A model generated the notes under the pieces. The model was not told the origin of the DNA. It did not search any database and worked only from the letters and a program-made list of their open reading frames with translations. From a bacterium (GTDB lineage: Bacteria > Patescibacteriota > Minisyncoccia > Phycocordibacterales > JAUSIJ01), in contig JAUSIJ010000060.1 of the NCBI GenBank assembly GCA_030647855.1, forward strand, positions 1 through 10,741: 10,741 nt of DNA. The letters run 5' to 3'. A program made the position numbers and the translations under genes. Below, in pieces: positions 5,319-10,741 of the stretch (positions within the stretch are counted from its first letter, which is position 1; every line of letters begins with the position of its first letter).

Positions 5319-5391
5319 TCCGCCCAGCAGGAATCGAACCTGCGACCCTCTGCTTAAAAGGCAGGTGCTCTACCAACTGAGCTATGGGCGG
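5319..5391 (-). tRNA. tRNA-Lys (anticodon TTT)
   Basis: The 73-nt cloverleaf reads on the minus strand. Acceptor CCGCCCA pairs with TGGGCGG, discriminator A. The D arm is GCTC-AGTTGGTA-GAGC. The anticodon arm is CCTGC-CTTTTAA-GCAGA, with T33 before TTT and A37 after it, decoding AAA/AAG. The variable loop is GGGTC and the T arm GCAGG-TTCGATT-CCTGC. The outermost anticodon-stem pair (27-43) is C-A, a mismatch; the other four pairs are sound. CCA is not encoded (the next bases are CAT), so a CCA-adding enzyme is needed. It has its own promoter and terminator. Confidence 0.96.
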
Positions 5392-5409
5392 GGTTGCAAC
5401 TACACAAAA

Positions 5410-5437
5410 AATATATCAAAAAATGGCAAAATGTCTA
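5410..5437 (-). promoter_or_regulatory. tRNA-Lys promoter
   Basis: On the minus strand, -35 TAGACA (5437-5432), a 16-bp spacer and -10 TATATT (5415-5410). The tRNA 5' end is 18 bp beyond the -10, giving a short 5' leader for RNase P. Confidence 0.55.
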
Positions 5438-5444
5438 GATAAAA

Positions 5445-5519
5445 AAGGAGAGGGGCTAATCCCCTTCTACATCCCTTCCAAAAATCTCTCCTTGTATATC
5501 TCTTCATTTTAAGTAATAT
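5445..5519 (+). promoter_or_regulatory. Upstream region and promoter of the 82-aa protein gene
   Basis: TTGTAT (5492-5497), a 16-bp spacer and TAATAT (5514-5519) form a plausible promoter 30 bp before the ATG. Just upstream, AAGGAGAG (5445-5452) can pair with CTCTCCTT (5486-5493), enclosing a smaller AGGGG/CCCCT hairpin; this would lie before the RNA start, so it may be a DNA-level inverted repeat rather than an RNA structure. Confidence 0.4.
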
Positions 5520-5549
5520 ATCGAATAGAAATCCAACGAAAGGAATGTT

Positions 5550-5798
5550 ATGTCGCGTATCATATACGATGGCGATAAGTTTTCAAAAGAGCAAATCGAT
5601 GAACTCGAAAAGAAGCTCGATCAATCCAAGATACACGCATTGCAACTTGTAATGAAGGCGCTCTACGAGCTTTCAGAAGAACTCGGCCACGGGGTCGAAG
5701 TAATTATGCGTAGACATAAGGGTCACGGGGTTGGGTTGTGGTTCCCGCATCTGCGTCGGCCACCTGCTAGTCCAGCCAAGCGAAAAGGTAAGAAATAG
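5550..5798 (+). CDS. Small hypothetical protein, 82 aa, basic tail
   Basis: No family recognised. The ATG follows an AAAGGAAT ribosome binding site with about 5 nt spacing, and the frame ends at TAG just before a clear terminator, so translation is likely. Residues about 12-50 (KEQIDELEKKLDQSK, then HALQLVMKALYELSEELG) look like two amphipathic helices. Residues 47-62 carry a His-rich HGVEVIMRRHKGHGVG segment. The last 15 residues are basic and proline-rich (PPASPAKRKGKK), possibly a nucleic-acid-binding tail. No signal peptide or membrane segment. It is the first of three short transcription units of tiny genes. Confidence 0.65.
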   Translation: MSRIIYDGDKFSKEQIDELEKKLDQSKIHALQLVMKALYELSEELGHGVEVIMRRHKGHGVGLWFPHLRRPPASPAKRKGKK

Positions 5799-5815
5799 GA
5801 TTATTTTTTTCCAAG

Positions 5816-5844
5816 GCCCACCTGACAGTGGGCTTTTTCTTTTT
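5816..5844 (+). terminator. Rho-independent terminator
   Basis: GCCCAC (5816-5821), loop CTGACA, GTGGGC (5828-5833), followed by TTTTTCTTTTT. A strong intrinsic terminator for the 82-aa protein gene. Confidence 0.85.
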
Positions 5845-5854
5845 CTGAAACAAA

Positions 5855-5882
5855 TTGACAGAAAAAAGTTTTAGCCTAACCT
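5855..5882 (+). promoter_or_regulatory. Promoter of the Cys-rich protein gene
   Basis: A consensus -35 TTGACA (5855-5860) with 16 bp to TAACCT (5877-5882). The -10 is a weak match; an alternative TATAGA (5882-5887) would need a 21-bp spacer. Confidence 0.5.
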
Positions 5883-5910
5883 ATAGAGTAGATTAACTTA
5901 GGAGATTTCA

Positions 5911-6102
5911 GTGGACAAAACTTTTCGAGAGGAGCTTAAGGAGAGCCCTTGCAAAGAATGCCGGAAGGATCAACACTCCTTTTGCCTGAAAGGGCGGCCC
6001 GACCCAAACATGCCGCTCCACTTACTTATTGTCGGGAAAGGATGGCTTTGCGGTTGCGGCTGTACAGAAAACAAAAAGGAAGGATCTACCCAAACGTCCT
6101 GA
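5911..6102 (+). CDS. Small cysteine-rich, probably zinc-binding protein, 63 aa
   Basis: The gene starts at GTG, 6 nt after GGAG in TTAGGAGA. It encodes seven cysteines in a suggestive order: PCKECRKDQHSFC (two Cys in CxxC, then HxxC, residues 13-25) and GWLCGCGCTEN (CxCxC, residues 44-54). A CxxC-x6-HxxC cluster followed by a Trp-Leu-Cys turn resembles small Cys/His proteins seen in phages and actinobacteria, but I cannot name a family. The His and Cys spacing favours a structural zinc site; a redox role is also possible. No signal peptide. It stands alone between its own TTGACA promoter and a terminator, like its neighbours. Confidence 0.65.
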   Translation: MDKTFREELKESPCKECRKDQHSFCLKGRPDPNMPLHLLIVGKGWLCGCGCTENKKEGSTQTS

Positions 6103-6120
6103 ATTTTCCTCCCACTTCTC

Positions 6121-6150
6121 AAGCCTAAGCATCATGGCTAGGCTTTTTTC
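6121..6150 (+). terminator. Rho-independent terminator
   Basis: AAGCCTA (6121-6127) pairs with TAGGCTT (6139-6145), extended by GC/GC past one bulged A, and followed by a T tract to 6149. Confidence 0.8.
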
Positions 6151-6178
6151 TTGCTTTTTCATGGTACTTAAGTACTCT
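6151..6178 (+). promoter_or_regulatory. Promoter with embedded palindrome
   Basis: -35 TTGCTT (6151-6156), a 16-bp spacer and -10 TACTCT (6173-6178). A perfect 12-bp palindrome, GTACTTAAGTAC (6164-6175), fills the spacer and enters the -10, the position expected for a repressor operator. Operator function is inference. Confidence 0.5.
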
Positions 6179-6208
6179 TAGATAAGAAAAACAAAGCTTG
6201 GAGGACTC

Positions 6209-6412
6209 ATGCTAAACCGAGCAGGGATTAAGGATCGTCTGCTTTCGTTCACTAAAGCTCGCTATGGTGACGATGTGGAACAAGCTGTCAGGGAAAAACT
6301 TGAAAAAAATCCTGACCTTGAACCTATTGCCGCACTAAACGAAGCGGTGTGTGAGCTGCGAGGAGGACCGGTGCCGACTGATATCGAGTCCATTGCTTTT
6401 AATACCGATTGA
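6209..6412 (+). CDS. Small hypothetical protein, 67 aa
   Basis: The ATG lies 3 nt after a TTGGAGGA ribosome binding site. The product is mostly helical and acidic: LLSFTKARYGDDVEQAVREKL (in parts, residues 11-31), then EKNPDLEPIAALNEAVCELRGG. The last segment, PVPTDIESIAFNTD, looks unstructured. No family recognised. The next gene begins 13 nt beyond its stop with its ribosome binding site in the gap, so the two form a two-gene operon behind the promoter at 6151-6178, and may act together. Confidence 0.6.
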   Translation: MLNRAGIKDRLLSFTKARYGDDVEQAVREKLEKNPDLEPIAALNEAVCELRGGPVPTDIESIAFNTD

Positions 6413-6425
6413 TAAGGAGTGACAC

Positions 6426-6584
6426 ATGGCTAAGAGGAAAAAGAGTAGATCAAAACCTATGCGCAGAGTAGGCCTCAAGCTCATTGAGGGTAGCACTCCT
6501 GCCGAAATTGCAGCAGTCCGAGCTCACATCCGGGGTATCAATCGGCCTCTGACTAAGACCGAGAGAACCGAGCCGTTCAACTGA
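6426..6584 (+). CDS. Very small basic protein, 52 aa
   Basis: This short frame runs from ATG 6426 to TGA 6582-6584. Support comes from an AAGGAG ribosome binding site 6 nt upstream, placement 13 nt after the previous stop, and a terminator that starts 5 nt after its own stop. The protein begins MAKRKKSRSKPMRRVG, a strongly basic tail, continues with a likely helix (TPAEIAAVRAHIRGI) and ends TERTEPFN. A nucleic-acid-binding role is possible from the charge but not shown. No family recognised. It is co-transcribed with the 67-aa gene. Confidence 0.6.
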   Translation: MAKRKKSRSKPMRRVGLKLIEGSTPAEIAAVRAHIRGINRPLTKTERTEPFN

Positions 6585-6588
6585 ACTC

Positions 6589-6620
6589 AAGGACCGTTAC
6601 CAAGCGGTCCTTTATAAATT
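6589..6620 (+). terminator. Rho-independent terminator
   Basis: AAGGACCG (6589-6596) and CGGTCCTT (6605-6612) form an 8-bp stem with an 8-nt loop, followed by TATAAATTTT, a moderate U tract. Confidence 0.65.
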
Positions 6621-6630
6621 TTAAAAATAA

Positions 6631-6660
6631 AAACGAGGGTTTGTACCCTCGTCTTTTTTT
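6631..6660. terminator. Bidirectional terminator
   Basis: ACGAGGGT (6633-6640), loop TTGT, ACCCTCGT (6645-6652), then CT7 on the plus strand. The minus strand also runs into a T-rich tract. It separates the small-gene operon from the converging KGG gene, whose stop codon begins at the T tract. Confidence 0.8.
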
Positions 6661-6932
6661 TAGAGACAAGTAATTTCGGCGGTCCCTCGTATATCCGTGC
6701 TCGCCCGAGCGAGACGGCGTTTTTCTTGGGACGCCCTGCCTCCTTTGGACCCGATCGCCGACATATGAGCGCGATTTTGACTCACCACCCTTCCGCCCTT
6801 GATGCCCGAGCGACGAGCCTCATCTGTGGTAAACTCATGCGCTTTTCCGATCGCATGAGCCGCTCGTCCACCTAGCCGCGCAATTTTTCGGTGCTCCTCG
6901 GGATCCATTGCCGCAAAACCTCGTTCTGCCAT
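6660..6932 (-). CDS. KGG-repeat stress protein (YciG/GsiB-like)
   Basis: This encodes a 90-residue hydrophilic protein with KGG-type repeats (PF10685-type). The opening RGFAAMDPEEHRKIARLGGRAAH is typical: the phrase FAxMDPEEHRKIA then LGGRAAH (18-26). Next come HEFTTDEARRSGIKGGRVV (KGG at 45-47) and MSAIGSKGGRAS (KGG at 63-65). Family members are small hydrophilic, largely disordered proteins linked to general, desiccation or acid stress. The start is fixed by AAAGGAG 7 nt upstream. It is a single-gene unit with its own promoter and terminator. The last 20 residues (LARASTDIRGTAEITCL) do not follow the repeat. Function in stress is by family, not shown here. Confidence 0.88.
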   Translation of the reverse strand: MAERGFAAMDPEEHRKIARLGGRAAHAIGKAHEFTTDEARRSGIKGGRVVSQNRAHMSAIGSKGGRASQEKRRLARASTDIRGTAEITCL

Positions 6933-6964
6933 ATAAAGACTCCTTTCAAATCAATTCCAAAGGA

Positions 6965-6993
6965 ATACTACAATATCTGGGGCTTTCGTTCAA
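6965..6993 (-). promoter_or_regulatory. Promoter of the KGG protein gene
   Basis: On the minus strand, -35 TTGAAC (6993-6988), an exact 17-bp spacer and -10 TAGTAT (6970-6965). The ATG is 32 nt further on, leaving room for a leader with AAAGGAG. Confidence 0.7.
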
Positions 6994-6999
6994 CTGGCA

Positions 7000-7023
7000 A
7001 AAAAAAGACACCTTTCGGTGTCT
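7000..7023 (-). terminator. Rho-independent terminator of the MOSC gene
   Basis: On the minus strand AGACACC-GAAA-GGTGTCT (7023-7006) is a 7-bp stem closed by a GNRA tetraloop, followed by T7. The TAG stop codon of the MOSC gene overlaps its first bases. Confidence 0.85.
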
Positions 7024-7825
7024 ATGAGCGAACTTCGATGCTGTCGCCCACAGCAATCGCCAAACCCACATCATGAGGCCGGAGATAAACGCCAAAAAAA
7101 ACACCACGGTCACATCGCCGATATGAGGCCAGGGTTTTCAGAGGATCCTTGAAAACTTCACCGGTTCTCGGGTCAACGTTCACCATTCCACAGCGCACAG
7201 TCTTGCCGATGGGAATGAATGTGCCTCCCCTAATCTTCACCAATTTCCAATCGTCCTCTTCATATGCCTCCGTCCTTTGCACGACGACGTTCGGACGAAA
7301 GCGCTCTCGTGATGCCAGTTCATTAGCAAGTGCGACATCCGCCCCCCGCTGCCATATTTTCTTGGCCAAATCTTCGCATGAGGCATCGGCCACCAAGTGG
7401 AGCGGAGAGGCGTCGTGACACTGAATCGGCATTTCCTTGTGAGTGCGTCCGGCGAAAGCAGCGACCAGACGACACTCGATTCCAAGAAACCGTCTAAACC
7501 ATGCCGCCGGTGCGTCCCCTTGATCTAAAGCAGTGAACCGATCCCCGTGAACGCTGACTTGGCGCCTCCTACCGACAATCTCGCCAAGCGGAAGTGCCAT
7601 GGCTGGCATAGAAGGTGCGCTCAAAATGAGCGTGCTATTCCTGACGCATGTCTTGACCAGGCAAAGCTTTGGAACCGTCCGCTGCGTGAGACATTCACCC
7701 GTTTCATCGACCACCATAAATAAACGGTCGTAGAGAAATCCGGAATGCTCAATTATCGCGCGATCAATCTTGCATCCTCCGCAAGATTTCACGGGATAAA
7801 TATAGAGCGCCGCCACGATAGGCAT
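7022..7825 (-). CDS. MOSC-domain protein (YcbX/mARC-like)
   Basis: This encodes a 267-residue protein with an N-terminal MOSC_N beta-barrel (about 1-115, with LYIYPVKSCGGCKI at 7-20 and GFLYDRLFMVVDETGE) and a C-terminal MOSC domain (about 120-267). The key molybdenum-ligand motif is intact: GKTVRCGMVNVDPRTGE with R211-C212, matching the RC-x4-VDPxTG pattern of mARC and YcbX. These proteins bind the molybdenum cofactor and reduce N-hydroxylated compounds, or belong to related sulfur-carrier proteins. The start is fixed by GAGGAGG 4-5 nt upstream. It has its own promoter and a strong terminator. No cofactor-synthesis genes are present in the window, and such a protein would be unexpected in a reduced CPR genome, so recent acquisition is possible. 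Confidence 0.88.
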   Translation of the reverse strand: MPIVAALYIYPVKSCGGCKIDRAIIEHSGFLYDRLFMVVDETGECLTQRTVPKLCLVKTCVRNSTLILSAPSMPAMALPLGEIVGRRRQVSVHGDRFTALDQGDAPAAWFRRFLGIECRLVAAFAGRTHKEMPIQCHDASPLHLVADASCEDLAKKIWQRGADVALANELASRERFRPNVVVQRTEAYEEDDWKLVKIRGGTFIPIGKTVRCGMVNVDPRTGEVFKDPLKTLASYRRCDRGVFFGVYLRPHDVGLAIAVGDSIEVRS

Positions 7826-7853
7826 AAGGCCTCCTCAAATAAACTCTCACTCG

Positions 7854-7881
7854 ATACTATCCGTTCCCATGAGGAAAGCAA
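7854..7881 (-). promoter_or_regulatory. Promoter of the MOSC gene
   Basis: On the minus strand, -35 TTGCTT (7881-7876), a 16-bp spacer and -10 TAGTAT (7859-7854), 28 nt before the ATG. No terminator is visible between holA and this site, so readthrough from polA-holA is also possible. Confidence 0.55.
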
Positions 7882-7884
7882 GCG

Positions 7885-8598
7885 CTAAATAGAGAGTACA
7901 AATTTCTCGAGGGCCGTTTCAAAGGAAACCTCTCCGCGCCTAGCGTCGTGGTAGAGAGAAACAAGGCGGGAGGAGAGCTCTCGGAGCTCGGCGGCTGAAT
8001 AATTTTTGGAAAATTCGAGGGATTTTTTGAAGACGAAAGGGTTCTGTTTGGTGTTCTTGGGGGTCGCCCCGTCCGATTGGGCGAGAAGCATGGCTTTGGT
8101 TTGCCAGAGCAGGAGCCCGTGCAATTCCTCTGCTACTCCCCCGCCAAGCACGTATTTTTGATAGAGCAGCCAGAAACTTTTCCTATCCCTGCGACCCAGA
8201 GCGTCCGTCATGGCAAAGACTCTATTGTCTCGCGCCGCTTCTTTTTTTGTCAGCGGAAATTCCTGCACTTTTTCTGCATGCTTCTTTATTTTCTCTAGGG
8301 TTTTTTTATCGAGCGCCCCTTCCGCAATAAAGAAGATATTCCGGGACTCGGCAAGACGCGCTAGCACACCGGAAATAAAATCTCCACCGATCTCAAAGAG
8401 CGAATCGAGTTCCACGACGCATTTTTGCTCAAAGAGCCCCTGTCCCTCGATAAGTTCCTCGAGACGGCCTTCGTCCCATGACTCACTGTCGATTTTTTGG
8501 AACACGGCGTCCGGTTTCTTCCCGAGCATACCCTCTATAACGGCGGAGAGTTTCTGCCGACGTCGCCTCGAATCATCGCCGTAGAAAAAGTAAATCAT
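7885..8598 (-). CDS. holA: DNA polymerase III, delta subunit (short HolA)
   Basis: This encodes a 237-residue HolA-type delta subunit, the clamp-loader wrench that opens the beta sliding clamp during replication. Evidence is the N-terminal MIYFFYGDDSRRRRQKLSAV, the EELIEGQGLFEQKCVVELDSL segment containing the clamp-binding LF, SRNIFFIAEGALDKKTLEKIKKHAE, VQEFPLTKKEAARDNRVFAM, and a C-terminal collar helix set (LHGLLLWQTKAMLLAQ; YSAAELRELSSRLVSLYHDARRGE; FETALEKFVLSI). Typical delta subunits are about 330-340 residues, so this one is compact, mostly through shorter linkers and middle domain. As expected for delta, there is no Walker A motif. It starts one base after the polA stop with only a weak GGAAA upstream, implying translational coupling. 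Family assignment is good but sequence similarity is low. Confidence 0.85.
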   Translation of the reverse strand: MIYFFYGDDSRRRRQKLSAVIEGMLGKKPDAVFQKIDSESWDEGRLEELIEGQGLFEQKCVVELDSLFEIGGDFISGVLARLAESRNIFFIAEGALDKKTLEKIKKHAEKVQEFPLTKKEAARDNRVFAMTDALGRRDRKSFWLLYQKYVLGGGVAEELHGLLLWQTKAMLLAQSDGATPKNTKQNPFVFKKSLEFSKNYSAAELRELSSRLVSLYHDARRGEVSFETALEKFVLSI

Positions 8599-8599
8599 G

Positions 8600-10741
8600 C
8601 TACTTTATTTCCGCCCAGTTCGAACCGATCGCGCCCTCCGCCACGAGCGTAATGCCGCCGATTTTTTCAGGGGCCACAATATTCTCCATGATGCGCTTGG
8701 CATCGCGAATAAAAGCCCCGGTATAATCGTCCGCCACCTCATAGACGAGCTCATCGTGCACTTGGAGCAGGAGATAGGCTTTCTCCCCGAGCCCCTGTTT
8801 GGTGATAAAGCTGTCCGTTTCGATCATGGCCAGCTTGATGATGTCCGATTCCGTTCCCTGGATCGGCGCGTTCACCGCCATGCGCTCGGCCATAGCCTTG
8901 ATGTATGGGATATGCGAGTTGATGCCTTGAAAATAGCGGCGCCGTCCAAAAAAAGTTTCGGTGAAGCCTTGCGCTTCAGTGTGCTCCTTCGTCCGTGCGA
9001 GATATGCGGCGATACCGGGGAAACTGGCAAAGTATTCGTTATAAAACGTCTGCGCTTCATCGCGGCCGGTGCCCAAATTCTCTCGAAGAGCGTTGACCCC
9101 CATACCGTAGAGAATGCCGAAGTTGATTACTTTGGCCCGGCGTCGCATCTCGCTTGTTACCTTATCGGCCGAGACCTTGAAAACTTGGGCAGCCACTTCT
9201 GTATGGACATCGCGGCCCTCGCGGAAAATCTGCAGCAGTTTCTCATCTTTCGAAAGGAACGCGGCCACCCGGAGCTCGATCTGAGAATAATCGAGCGCCA
9301 CAAACTTCATACCCTTTGCGGCCACAAAAGCCCGACGGATTTTGCGGCCCAATTCGGATTTAATCGGTATATTTTGAAGATTCGGATTAATGGAGGAGAG
9401 TCGCCCGGTCGTGGTGCCGGTTTGTTGGAAAGTAGTGTGCAGTCGGCCGTCCGCGCCGAGCATGTGCGGCATATTATCGATGTAGGTCGAGAGCAATTTT
9501 TGGAACTCCCGGTGATGGAGGATTGCGGGAATAATCGGGTGGAGTTCCTGCATTTTTTCGAGCTCCGACTCGCGCGTTGATTTGACGCCCGTAGTGGTTT
9601 TTTTGTGGTTTTTGAGCTTGAGACCGAGCTTTTCAAAAAGAATAACCCCGAGCTGGCGCGGCGAGTTAAGGTTAAAGGTTTCCCCCGCGTATTCGCAAAT
9701 TTCTTTCTCCAGCCGATCGAGTTCACGATGATATTCCTTGGAGAGCTCGGTAAGGTAGAGGGTATCAACCTTTATGCCACGCTCTTCCATTTTTTCGATC
9801 ACCGGGATGAGAGGCAGCTCTATTTTTTCATAAACATCGGTGAGTTTGCGTTTCTCAAGTTCCTTAAAAATTATTTTTTTTGCTTCCTGAAACGTCGCTA
9901 CGCGGCCAAAATTTAATATATCGTCGAGCCCGGGATTGGTGATGTTAGAATCAACGAGCCACAGGGCCAGCGCCGTTTTTTTGAGCTCCTCCGGAGCAAC
10001 CGCTTCCTCTTGTTTCAACTCAAAAAGCGACGTTTCTTTTATAAAGTAGAGCTCACGGGCGCGTTGAACAAGCGCCCTGAATTCAAGATCGGTAAAGAGC
10101 TCGGTGATCTTTCCGATATCCACGCCCTCTTTCCACTCTTTGCCACCAAGTGAGAATGAAATGGGAGCATCGCGGCGAATTTCGGCAAGAGTTTTTGAAA
10201 AAAGCGCCTCCTCTTCGCCCGCTTCAAGAAGACCGATAATGCGAGGCTTGATGCCCGCCCGCTCGAACTCCTTCGGGTTTTTCTTGAGCGTTTCGTACAT
10301 CTCTTCGAGCGAGCCGAAATTCTCGATGAGAATGGAAGCGGTTTTCTCGCCAACGCCGGCGATGCCGATAATGTTATCCGAGGGATCCCCCCGCAAACCC
10401 TTATAATCCGGAAGCAAGGAAGGGCTGAAGCCGAACCGGTCACTGACGGCTTTTTCATCATAGAGAATAGTGTCGGCAATGCCTTTGCGGAGCGTAAAGA
10501 CCTGCACCTCTTTGCCCCGAACGAGCTGGAGGGTATCCATATCCCCCGAAGCGATAACAATATTGATGTCGTCACCATCTTTCATCTGCTCGACGATCGT
10601 GCCGATGATATCATCAGCTTCAAAACCGGCCATCTCATACATGGGAATGCTGAAAGCCTCGAAAATTTCCTTCGAGCGAATGATCTGGCGCACCAGTTCC
10701 GGTTCCGCCTTTTTTCGTCCCGCTTTGTATTCTTTATACGC
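8600..10741 (-). CDS. polA: DNA polymerase I, 5' part outside the window
   Basis: Polymerase I fills gaps and removes RNA primers in replication and repair. The frame is open to the right edge: 16 residues (ending GRKKAEPEL) precede the in-frame GTG at 10693, which is internal, so about the first 70 residues are missing. The 5' nuclease domain shows FEADDIIGTIV, ASGDMDTLQLV and the helix-3-turn-helix stretch YKGLRGDPSDNIIGIAGVG. The polymerase domain has motif A DYSQIELR (near 9270-9300), motif B RRRAKVINFGILYGMG (near 9105-9150, with the Phe of E. coli-type enzymes) and motif C QVHDELVYE (near 8740-8770). Between them only a remnant of the 3'-5' exonuclease domain remains (LALWLVDSNITNPGLDDI onward), with no exonuclease carboxylates, so no proofreading. 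holA follows after 1 nt. Confidence 0.96.
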   Translation of the reverse strand, partial: AYKEYKAGRKKAEPELVRQIIRSKEIFEAFSIPMYEMAGFEADDIIGTIVEQMKDGDDINIVIASGDMDTLQLVRGKEVQVFTLRKGIADTILYDEKAVSDRFGFSPSLLPDYKGLRGDPSDNIIGIAGVGEKTASILIENFGSLEEMYETLKKNPKEFERAGIKPRIIGLLEAGEEEALFSKTLAEIRRDAPISFSLGGKEWKEGVDIGKITELFTDLEFRALVQRARELYFIKETSLFELKQEEAVAPEELKKTALALWLVDSNITNPGLDDILNFGRVATFQEAKKIIFKELEKRKLTDVYEKIELPLIPVIEKMEERGIKVDTLYLTELSKEYHRELDRLEKEICEYAGETFNLNSPRQLGVILFEKLGLKLKNHKKTTTGVKSTRESELEKMQELHPIIPAILHHREFQKLLSTYIDNMPHMLGADGRLHTTFQQTGTTTGRLSSINPNLQNIPIKSELGRKIRRAFVAAKGMKFVALDYSQIELRVAAFLSKDEKLLQIFREGRDVHTEVAAQVFKVSADKVTSEMRRRAKVINFGILYGMGVNALRENLGTGRDEAQTFYNEYFASFPGIAAYLARTKEHTEAQGFTETFFGRRRYFQGINSHIPYIKAMAERMAVNAPIQGTESDIIKLAMIETDSFITKQGLGEKAYLLLQVHDELVYEVADDYTGAFIRDAKRIMENIVAPEKIGGITLVAEGAIGSNWAEIK

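Noticed and set aside
8597..9580. Long 327-codon open frame on the plus strand
   Set aside because: It lies entirely opposite polA, whose motifs are unmistakable; the translation has no family features and there is no ribosome binding site.

Overview
The window looks like a chromosomal segment of a streamlined bacterium, most likely from the Patescibacteria/CPR (Parcubacteria-like). This rests on gene traits rather than a marker tree. DNA polymerase I has lost most of its proofreading domain, the DNA polymerase III delta subunit is only 237 residues, and the MurE-type ligase has no N-terminal domain and a changed specificity motif. The MutM zinc finger is altered, and coding genes are packed with overlaps of 1 nt or less. 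The assignment is an inference.

Left part (1-3407), information processing and cell wall: the 3' end of an unidentified gene and a minus-strand rpsT (ribosomal protein S20) converge on paired palindromic terminators. rpsT and ruvA diverge from a shared 82-bp promoter region. ruvA overlaps a MurE-like ligase by one base. A possible structured minus-strand small RNA fills the gap before mutM (fpg).

Middle part (3408-5400): a 332-bp gene-free stretch full of inverted repeats leads to a small HExxH metallopeptidase-like gene. That gene converges with a TrmH/SpoU RNA methyltransferase, which is divergent from a DoxX membrane protein. Next comes a tRNA-Lys(TTT) gene on the minus strand; 19 bp of its 3' end are repeated in direct orientation 178 bp away.

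Accessory part (5400-7830): four very small plus-strand genes of unknown function (82, 63, 67 and 52 aa) in three short transcription units with their own terminators, then minus-strand genes for a KGG-repeat stress protein and a MOSC-domain protein.

Right part (7885-10741): holA (DNA polymerase III delta) directly behind polA (DNA polymerase I) on the minus strand; polA runs off the window.

The clearest pattern across the window is a split in translation signals. The five core-type genes that begin a transcript (rpsT, ruvA, mutM, trmH, doxX) have a -10-like hexamer ending only 6-7 nt before the ATG, which predicts leaderless mRNAs. Seven accessory genes carry a normal Shine-Dalgarno sequence. 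I see no CRISPR array, transposase, integrase or recognisable defence system.
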